A program made the translations under genes and the position numbers. DNA of 64,000 nt from Thiohalocapsa sp. PB-PSB1. Lineage in GTDB: Bacteria; Pseudomonadota; Gammaproteobacteria; Chromatiales; Chromatiaceae. Below are positions 58,049 through 64,000 of this stretch, piece by piece. Every line of letters starts with the position of its first letter. Position 1 is the first letter of the stretch. The stretch covers positions 5,022,001 to 5,086,000 of the forward strand of contig CP050890.1 of NCBI GenBank assembly GCA_016745215.1. The letters are read 5' to 3'. The notes under the pieces are model-generated. The model made no database searches. It was given only the letters and a program-made list of their open reading frames with translations, and was not told where the DNA came from.

Positions 58049-58510
58049 TCATTCGCTACCGCTATCGGCGTCGGTATCGGTATCGGCGTCGGTATCGAAC
58101 TGACCAACCCGCTATCCGCCAAGCTCCTCGCTGACCGCGTCGCCACGCTGTCCGAGCTTCGTGAGCATGGCCACACGACAATCGAGCAGTGCCTTTTGCT
58201 TGCTGTTGTCGTCTGCGGACAACGCTTCGCGCACCAGCGAGCACGTCCTCAATCGCAGCGCACTCCAGCGCCGAGCCTCGTGCGCTTTCAAACGACCGGC
58301 GTCGATCCCCGCTCGTCGCTTTGCCGTTACCCCCGGCAATGTTCAGCGCGATGGCCTGCGAGGCGCGCCTACGATGCGCACCTAGGATGCGCACAGGCGT
58401 TGATCCTTCGCGTTACGCTGTCCTTTCACATGCTCGCAGTCGCGCTAGGCCCAGCCGACAGACTCGATGGCCGCATGGTAGACGTCGAGCTTCTCATGAC
58501 CGAATGGCAT
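58049..58510 (-). pseudogene. Decayed four-helix-bundle (23S rRNA intervening-sequence-type) protein gene
   Basis: ATG 58510: MPFGHEKLDVYHAAIESVGW, A, TAG, RDCEHVKGQRNAKDQ; then a tandem 14-base duplication with another stop near 58385; then in a second frame ASQAIALNIAGGNGKATSGD, ARGSALECAAIEDVL; then in a third LVREALSADDNSKQKALLD, MLTKLGQRGDAVSEELGG, TAG 58112-58114, RVGQF and an Asp-rich tail DTDADTDTDADSGSE ending TGA 58049. This is the S23/four-helix-bundle family, short helical proteins of unknown role common in Chromatiales. At least two frame changes and three stops make it dead. The tail is encoded by a GGTATC/GGCGTC hexamer array (58055-58098). Confidence 0.75.
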
Positions 58511-58526
58511 AGGGCGTTTTCTCTCT

Positions 58527-58573
58527 CGATTTCGATTCCGATTCCGATTCCGATAGCGAACCCGACCCCGATT
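58527..58573. repeat. Degenerate hexamer array (GATTCC-type)
   Basis: Units CGATTT, CGATTC three times, CGATAG, then CGAACC and CGACCC/CGATTG follow each other upstream of the four-helix-bundle remnant. It resembles the array inside that gene's tail and the one at 59696. It may be the relic tail of a second, deleted gene of the same family, or a mobile repeat. Confidence 0.5.
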
Positions 58574-58649
58574 GCACTCCGCCGATGTCTGGATAGCGTT
58601 GTATCGGTTATTCATGAACCGCTACTAACGATTGGCCAGGGTGAACGGT

Positions 58650-59576
58650 TCAACCCAGCTCCAACGAATCGCCGTTACCGACGTACAGATTCGTCTGGGA
58701 GCCGTTTCGACCGGTGCCCTGCACGACCGGCAGACCTCGTTCCAGCATTTTCTCGACGGCCGTGTGCCCGGTGCAATGGTTGCAGGCAACCTTCGCGATA
58801 CCATAGCCGCTGAGGGCGTCGACGACCTGCTCGCGCGACTCGTCCCAGTCTTCCAACGGCGAGATGTGCAGACCACCATAGATCGCATGCATGCGTTCCC
58901 CGCCGCGGAAAGTCCGGCGGGCATAGTCCAACAGATTCAACACACCGCCATGACCGCAGCCTGTGACCATCGCCATTCCCTGGTTCTGAAGATTGGCATA
59001 TAAGACGTTCTCCCCCTGCACGCGCAACAATGTACTCATCGGGAAACAGGCCAACGCCAGCCCCGGAAACAGGACCAGGGGCTGCTCAGTAGGCACGGTG
59101 ACCACCTCGCCAGTATGTCCCTGTTGCCGGATAAAATCGTAACCCGCTGTATGGAAGCCTTGCGGAACATAGATGGTTAGGTCCGGACAGTGCCGCAGAG
59201 TCGAGCCGATCCCCCAGAAATGGTCGAAGTGCTCATGGCTAACGATCAACGCTTGGATCTGCCCGTCCTGAAGCAGCCGATCGATACCTTCCTCGGCAAA
59301 ACGCCGATCCATCCAAGCCGGATTCCAGCCGGTGTCGAATAATAGACGGCACGCGCTGCCATCTGTCGCCTCGGCTTCCAGCAGGGCGGAAAAGCCAGCG
59401 GCATTGTCAGCATGCAATGAACCGAAGGGCGGCCAGGGAATTTCGTACTGGTCCGTTTCCGGTCCGCCAGCAGCGCGGATATCCTCGAACACGGTGGTGG
59501 TGTCGACCCAGCCGGTTTCGGAAATGCATAAAATTCGCAGGCGCTTCAGGGTTCCGATGTCGAGTGCAGTAGTCAT
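58650..59576 (-). CDS. Metallo-beta-lactamase-fold protein (COG1237-like)
   Basis: 308 aa from ATG 59576, preceded by GAGGAG about ten bases away; an in-frame ATG at 59594 lies before that ribosome site and is rejected. The metal motif HxHxDH is in LIVSHEHFDHFWG (near residue 120), followed by VTGCGHGGVLNLLDYARR, GGLHIS and NHCTGH, the set seen in proteins labelled as dihydropterin-aminobenzene-phosphate-synthase-like hydrolases. Substrate cannot be inferred. No signal peptide, so cytosolic. Single gene between the repeat arrays. Confidence 0.8.
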   Translation of the reverse strand: MTTALDIGTLKRLRILCISETGWVDTTTVFEDIRAAGGPETDQYEIPWPPFGSLHADNAAGFSALLEAEATDGSACRLLFDTGWNPAWMDRRFAEEGIDRLLQDGQIQALIVSHEHFDHFWGIGSTLRHCPDLTIYVPQGFHTAGYDFIRQQGHTGEVVTVPTEQPLVLFPGLALACFPMSTLLRVQGENVLYANLQNQGMAMVTGCGHGGVLNLLDYARRTFRGGERMHAIYGGLHISPLEDWDESREQVVDALSGYGIAKVACNHCTGHTAVEKMLERGLPVVQGTGRNGSQTNLYVGNGDSLELG

Positions 59577-59695
59577 GACGTTTGGTCTCCTCATTGAGTA
59601 GTATTCTTGGCGATGACCGGAAATTATCCCATCGGATTACGTCCGGATTTTCACTCGTTTTCCAGGCGTACCTTTACCTCTCTTCAGCATATGTT

Positions 59696-59737
59696 TGGGA
59701 TCGGGATCGGGATCGGATATTGATACCGATCCCGACA
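59696..59737. repeat. Hexamer array GGGATC with inverted end
   Basis: GGGATC occurs three times in tandem from about 59697, then GGATATTGATACC and CGATCCC complete an inverted arrangement. It is one of several such arrays within 1.7 kb. It lies in the 353-base space between the metallo-hydrolase and glgP, which has no gene. Confidence 0.5.
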
Positions 59738-59799
59738 GAATCCTTTCGAAATCGTTACCAGTGCTCTGCCGGAAGTTGCGAGACCTTTTGCAGTCGTTG

Positions 59800-59850
59800 T
59801 CGTAATCGTGGTCGTCATCGATGACCTACGATGAGCGATCACGATTACGA
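59800..59850. repeat. Large hairpin after glgP
   Basis: TCGTAATCGTGGTCG plus TCATCG (59800-59820) pairs with 59829-59850 with one mismatch and one bulge around an 8-base loop. It is downstream of glgP on the minus strand and may slow or end transcription, though no U-run follows. Confidence 0.45.
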
Positions 59851-59889
59851 AAACGATTAAGACAACGATAAACAGCAGAAACAGTAGCG

Positions 59890-59931
59890 GGACATGCGCA
59901 CCGCTGCACTGGACATGCGCACCGCTGCGCT
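59890..59931. repeat. Two tandem 21-bp units at the end of glgP
   Basis: GGACATGCGCACCGCTGCACT (59890-59910) is repeated with one change at 59911-59931, the second copy touching the glgP stop codon (59930-59932). Confidence 0.6.
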
Positions 59932-62467
59932 AGGCCGCAGAAGCGGAAGTCAACTCCAGCGACGTCGGCTTGATCGGTTTCATTTTCCAGACCTCCTCGT
60001 TGTATTGCCCAATGGTACGATCGGAAGAAAAAAATCCGCTGCGCGCCGTATTCAGTATACTCAGGCGCGTCCATTGTTCCTGATCGCGAAATACGTCCGA
60101 AACGCGCCGTTGCGTTTCCACATAACTGCGGAAATCGGCGAGGGTCATCCAGGGGTCGCCTGGGTTCTTGAGGGAACCGATCAGGGCATCGAAATAGCCG
60201 GGCTCGAACTGGTTGAAATGGGCACTCTCCAAAAGCTGGAATACCCGCCCCAGGTCTTCGTCTTCGCGAATGATTTGCTCCGGATCATAATCCATCCGTC
60301 GCGTCATCACCTGCTCCGCTGTCAGACCGAACAGAAAGAAATTCTCAGGGCCAACGCTTTCCAGTATTTCGATATTGGCACCATCCAGCGTGCCAATGGT
60401 CACGGCGCCGTTCATCATGAACTTCATATTGCCAGTGCCGGATGCCTCTTTGCCGGCGGTGGAAATTTGCTCGGACAGATCGGTACCGGGCGCAATCACC
60501 TCCATGGTCGATACTCGGTAGTCAGGCAAAAAGGCAACTTTCAATAAATCGCCGACCGCCGGATCACGATTGATCACGCTGGCCACATTATTGACTAATT
60601 TGATGATACGTTTTGCTATCCAGTAACCTGGCGCCGCCTTTCCGCCGATGAGTACGCAGCGCGGCGCCCAATCGTTGGTATCGCCACGCTTGATGCGATC
60701 GTAGAGATGAATCACATGGAGAATGTTCAGAACTTGACGTTTGTATTCGTGGATGCGCTTGACCTGAACATCAAACATCGCCTCGGGGTTACAGCGTACG
60801 CCGGCATCCGACTCCACCATCTCTGCCAAACGTTGTTTGTTTTTCAGCTTCGCTTCACGCCAGCGCTGGCAGAATTTCGGGTTATCGATGTGCTCTTCGA
60901 GCTTTTGCAGTTGCTTCAGATCGGTGATCCAACCCTCGCCGATGGTGTCGTTGAGAAGCGCGCTCAATGTTGGGTTGCTTAACGCCAGGAAACGGCGCTG
61001 GGTAACGCCATTGGTCTTGTTGTTGAATCGCGTCGGCCACAATTCGTGAAATTCTCTGAATAAATTTTCTTTGATCAGTCTGGAATGCAGATCCGCAACG
61101 CCATTCACCGAGAAGCTGCCAACAATCGCCAGATGGGCCATGCGCACCTGGGGATCCATCCCCTCTTCAATGATCGACAGGCGCGACTGACGACCGGTAT
61201 CGCCAGGCCAACGCTTTGCGACTTCGGATAGGAAATTCGCGTTGATTTCAAAAATAATGTCCAGCACTCGCGGCAACAGGTCGCGAAACGTACGCACGGG
61301 CCAGTTCTCCAATGCTTCCGGCAACAGGGTATGGTTGGTATAGGCCATGCTGGAACAGGTAATCCGCCAGGCCTCGTCCCAGCCCAATCCGTGCTCGTCC
61401 ATCAACAATCGCATCAACTCGGGAACCGCAACCGCCGGGTGCGTGTCGTTGAGCTGGAAACAAATATTGTCCGGAAAGGACGAGAAGTCTGTACCGTAAT
61501 CGCGCGTCCAACGGCGCAAAACATCCTGCAGCGAGGCGGAGACGAGAAAATACTCCTGGCGTAGTCGTAATTCCTTACCACGCTCTGTGCCGTCATCGGG
61601 ATACAAAACCTTACTGATGTTCTCGGCGGCCGCCTTGCTCGAGACAGCCTCCAGGTAGTAACCGGCATTAAAGCGTTCTAAATCGAATTGCTCCACGGCC
61701 ACCGCTTGCCACAAGCGCAGAGTATTCACCGTGCCGTTGCGGTAACCAGGAACCGGAATATCATAGGGCAACGCCAAAACTTCGTCGGTGTCCAACCAGT
61801 GGACATCAAGACCACCTTCTTTGCCGTGGTATTCCACCCGACCGCCAAAGCGCACGATTTGGGTGAATTCCGGACGTTCCAATTCCCACGGATTGCCATA
61901 GAGCAGCCAATGATCGGGTTTTTCGATCTGCTCGCCATTTTCGATGAGCTGCCGAAAAATGCCATAGTCGTAGCGAATACAATATCCCATGACCGGTAAT
62001 TGCAGGGTTGCACAGCTGTCGAGAAAGCAGGCCGCCAGCCGGCCCAACCCGCCATTCCCCAGGCCTGCATCCCGTTCATGTTCCACCAGGCGCTGATAGT
62101 CGAGTCCGAGGTCCTGCAACGCCTCCACTACCACATCCGTAATACCCAGATTGAGCAGATTATTACCCAGGCTGCGCCCCATCAAAAATTCCATGGAAAG
62201 ATAAAGAGTACGCTTGCAGTGATGGTTTTGATACGAGTAATGCGTACTCTTCCAACGCTCCATCAACCGGTCGCGCAGTGCAAGCACCAGTGCCTGATAC
62301 GCATGGTGTGTCGACACGGAATGTTTGTCGCAACCCAGAGTATGATTGAAATGACGCCGAATGTCGTCGGCCAGGCTATCGGCATCCATGCCCAATACCA
62401 GCTGATCGATCAGCAAGTTTCGCGGCAGATTTTCAGTGGTCTTACTGGTGCTAGGTTGGTTGCTCAT
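59930..62467 (-). CDS. glgP: Glycogen (alpha-1,4-glucan) phosphorylase
   Basis: 845 aa from ATG 62467, with GAGGAG five bases before; the frame is open to 62590 but the extension lacks a ribosome site. It releases glucose-1-phosphate from glycogen using PLP. Diagnostic segments: TLYLSMEFLMGRSLGNNLLN, DAGLGNGGLGRLAACFLDS, the region FDVQVKRIHEYKRQ, and EASGTGNMKFMMNGA, whose Lys binds PLP. No break is seen. In purple sulfur bacteria glycogen is the main dark energy reserve, which would fit the proposed host. Neighbours are not other glycogen genes. Confidence 0.95.
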   Translation of the reverse strand: MSNQPSTSKTTENLPRNLLIDQLVLGMDADSLADDIRRHFNHTLGCDKHSVSTHHAYQALVLALRDRLMERWKSTHYSYQNHHCKRTLYLSMEFLMGRSLGNNLLNLGITDVVVEALQDLGLDYQRLVEHERDAGLGNGGLGRLAACFLDSCATLQLPVMGYCIRYDYGIFRQLIENGEQIEKPDHWLLYGNPWELERPEFTQIVRFGGRVEYHGKEGGLDVHWLDTDEVLALPYDIPVPGYRNGTVNTLRLWQAVAVEQFDLERFNAGYYLEAVSSKAAAENISKVLYPDDGTERGKELRLRQEYFLVSASLQDVLRRWTRDYGTDFSSFPDNICFQLNDTHPAVAVPELMRLLMDEHGLGWDEAWRITCSSMAYTNHTLLPEALENWPVRTFRDLLPRVLDIIFEINANFLSEVAKRWPGDTGRQSRLSIIEEGMDPQVRMAHLAIVGSFSVNGVADLHSRLIKENLFREFHELWPTRFNNKTNGVTQRRFLALSNPTLSALLNDTIGEGWITDLKQLQKLEEHIDNPKFCQRWREAKLKNKQRLAEMVESDAGVRCNPEAMFDVQVKRIHEYKRQVLNILHVIHLYDRIKRGDTNDWAPRCVLIGGKAAPGYWIAKRIIKLVNNVASVINRDPAVGDLLKVAFLPDYRVSTMEVIAPGTDLSEQISTAGKEASGTGNMKFMMNGAVTIGTLDGANIEILESVGPENFFLFGLTAEQVMTRRMDYDPEQIIREDEDLGRVFQLLESAHFNQFEPGYFDALIGSLKNPGDPWMTLADFRSYVETQRRVSDVFRDQEQWTRLSILNTARSGFFSSDRTIGQYNEEVWKMKPIKPTSLELTSASAA

Positions 62468-62651
62468 GGCACTCCTCTGGTGATTGAGTTTGCTGTGGGC
62501 CGGATCTGTGCCCGGTTCGGCCGCGTGCCCGGACTTGTTCTGAGCATCGAAGCTGGGGAGATAATAGGCCAAGAGCGACTGCAGCTGCACTGATTATGTG
62601 AGATCGGATCGGGCTGCTTGGCGCAATCCGCTTGCAGGCACCTGGCTTTAG

Positions 62652-63710
62652 TCAGCCCTGCATCAGCCTGCGTATCTTCTCGGCATCCGGTCTGTCGACC
62701 ACGCCACGTTCGGTAACGATGTAGTCCACCAGGGATGCCGGAGTCACATCGAACACCGGGTTATGGGCATCGACACCTTCGGGACCGAGGGACGTGCCAC
62801 CACAGGCGAGCACCTCGTCGGCCGCACGTTGCTCAATGGGAATATCGGCGCCGCTGGCGATATTCATATCCACAGTTGAAGTCGGCGCGGCGACCATGAA
62901 ACCGACGCCGTGGTGACGCGCCAACACCGCCAGTGCATAGGTGCCAATCTTATTGCAGACGTCGCCGTTGGCAGCGATACGGTCGGCTCCGACAATGACC
63001 CAACCGATTCCGCCCCGTGCCATCAGGCTGGCCGCGACATTGTCCGCCTGGACTGTTACCGGGATGCCGGACTGCTGAAGTTCCCAGGCAGTGAGCCGCG
63101 TACCCTGCAGCCAGGGCCGGGTCTCGTCGGCATAAACGCGGCCGATTTTGCCCGCACGATGGGCGCTACGCACCACGCCCAGCGCGGTGCCATAGCCGCC
63201 GGTGGCCAACGCACCTGCATTGCAGTGGGTGATCACATCGGTGGGTGCTTTGATCAGCGCCGCACCAAGCTCGCCCATGGCGTGGTTGGCCGCGATATCC
63301 TCTACATGAATACGCTGCGCCTCTGCCAACAACGCCGGTACCGGATCGAGCTGGTCGAGCCTTTCGAGCAGCCGGCGCATGCGCTGCAAAGCCCAGAATA
63401 GGTTCACCGCCGTGGGGCGCGAGGCGGCAAGCAGGTCAAGGTCTGCGCTCAAGCCGTCGCGCCAGCCAGTGGGAGCGGCATGAAAGCGCTCGCGCGCCGC
63501 GAGCACGACGCCATAGGCCGCCGTGACACCAATAGCCGGAGCCCCCCTGACCACCATGTCGCGGATGGACTTAGCGGTTGCGGCAACGTCTTCGCAGACG
63601 ACAAAGCGAGTCTCCACCGGGAGCACGCGCTGGTCGAGCAGATAGAGCTTTTCGTCATGCCAAACGACAGCATGGTCTGGATGAAGATCGAGATTGGCGG
63701 AGGTTTCCAT
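62652..63710 (-). CDS. mtnA: S-methyl-5-thioribose-1-phosphate isomerase
   Basis: 352 aa from ATG 63710 with AAGGA eight bases before; an upstream extension to 63857 is basic, low-quality sequence and rejected. It converts methylthioribose-1-phosphate to methylthioribulose-1-phosphate in methionine salvage. Family features: DMVVRGAPAIGVTAAYGVVL, the catalytic-Cys segment THCNAGALATGGYGTALGVV, VYADETRPWLQGTRLTAWEL and VIVGADRIAANGDVCNKIGT with the catalytic Asp. Normal length. It lies 185 bases upstream of glgP and is probably transcribed separately. The remaining 290 bases to the window end show no gene I can support. Confidence 0.95.
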   Translation of the reverse strand: METSANLDLHPDHAVVWHDEKLYLLDQRVLPVETRFVVCEDVAATAKSIRDMVVRGAPAIGVTAAYGVVLAARERFHAAPTGWRDGLSADLDLLAASRPTAVNLFWALQRMRRLLERLDQLDPVPALLAEAQRIHVEDIAANHAMGELGAALIKAPTDVITHCNAGALATGGYGTALGVVRSAHRAGKIGRVYADETRPWLQGTRLTAWELQQSGIPVTVQADNVAASLMARGGIGWVIVGADRIAANGDVCNKIGTYALAVLARHHGVGFMVAAPTSTVDMNIASGADIPIEQRAADEVLACGGTSLGPEGVDAHNPVFDVTPASLVDYIVTERGVVDRPDAEKIRRLMQG

Positions 63711-64000
63711 GGTTTGGGTCCTTATGGCAAAGTAACGCACTATTCTTAGCCTTTCCGCGACTGGACTCAAGGCTTGGGCGATTGCCAGAGAGAAACAGAC
63801 CGACCGGCGCCGGATTCTCGTTCGCCTTCGCGACGTCGAGGGCAGACGAGAAGACAAGCCAAGTGGTCCGTTTCTCCACAGAAATCGCCTTCGTTGGCCA
63901 ATTCGACGGCGATACTTGCGAAGATCGCGCGGGATGCCGGCGGATTACCGTCGCTTGCACCTTGACCGGCCTTGTCTTGGTTCCCTGCACATGCCCTTGC

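Noticed and set aside
57277..58176. Start of the SLC13 gene at 58176
   Set aside because: The extra N-terminal residues come from the hexamer array and the decayed neighbouring gene; ATG 57978 leads straight into the first membrane helix.
63655..63990. Minus-strand frame of 111 codons at the window end
   Set aside because: It overlaps the mtnA start in another frame, has no ribosome site or family features, and looks like non-coding sequence.

Overview
This 64-kb, GC-rich window most resembles a gammaproteobacterium of the purple sulfur group (Chromatiales). That assignment is an inference from protein style, IS content, a four-helix-bundle gene with a hexamer-encoded Asp-rich tail, and the DUF4338/Rpn/RAYT mix. 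No rRNA or tRNA gene is visible to confirm it. Genuine genes are almost all on the minus strand, and TAG is used as a normal stop.

Layout. Positions 1-4650 are a junkyard of mobile remnants: a trace of an IS1595-type transposase, an ABC-ATPase lacking its Walker A half, a REP-associated tyrosine transposase (RAYT) with perfect 19-bp inverted repeats, a truncated secreted protein, a DUF4338 (DruA-like) gene coupled to a decayed IS66 transposase, an Rpn-family remnant and a 59-bp tandem repeat.

Positions 4667-37712 are the most striking part. It is a co-oriented array of very large secreted proteins: a 788-aa protein; an NHL-propeller protein of 1945 aa once an IS1634-type insertion is removed; a lipase-like protein of about 1296 aa carrying a frameshift and preceded by a coupled membrane-anchored helical protein; a metzincin-protease protein of 2408 aa once a 132-bp MITE is removed; a 3131-aa RHS protein with eight exact 161-aa repeats; and a 3' remnant of a further member. 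All share a home-made C-terminal module of about 85 aa, usually in two copies, that I do not recognise. A candidate promoter lies at 37.15 kb, upstream of the RHS gene.

Positions 37.8-49.9 kb are a second mobile zone: an Rpn-like gene, an IS fragment whose ribosome site lies in a hairpin, one complete and one truncated IS91-family transposase, a two-gene PHP-SMC ATPase/AlbA_2 operon inside 25-bp inverted repeats (a defence-like cassette), a second copy type of the MITE, a group II intron trace, an IS with a -1 frameshift signal and a decayed ISAzo13 element.

Positions 49.9-64 kb look like chromosomal backbone: a TetR-controlled RND efflux operon, an SLC13 transporter gene cut by an IS5/IS427-type element, a decayed four-helix-bundle gene, a metallo-beta-lactamase-fold protein, glycogen phosphorylase and MtnA of methionine salvage.

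Four insertions (IS1634-type, MITE, IS5-type, ISAzo13) have clean target duplications. In three of them, removing the element exactly restores a long reading frame, so the interruptions look recent.
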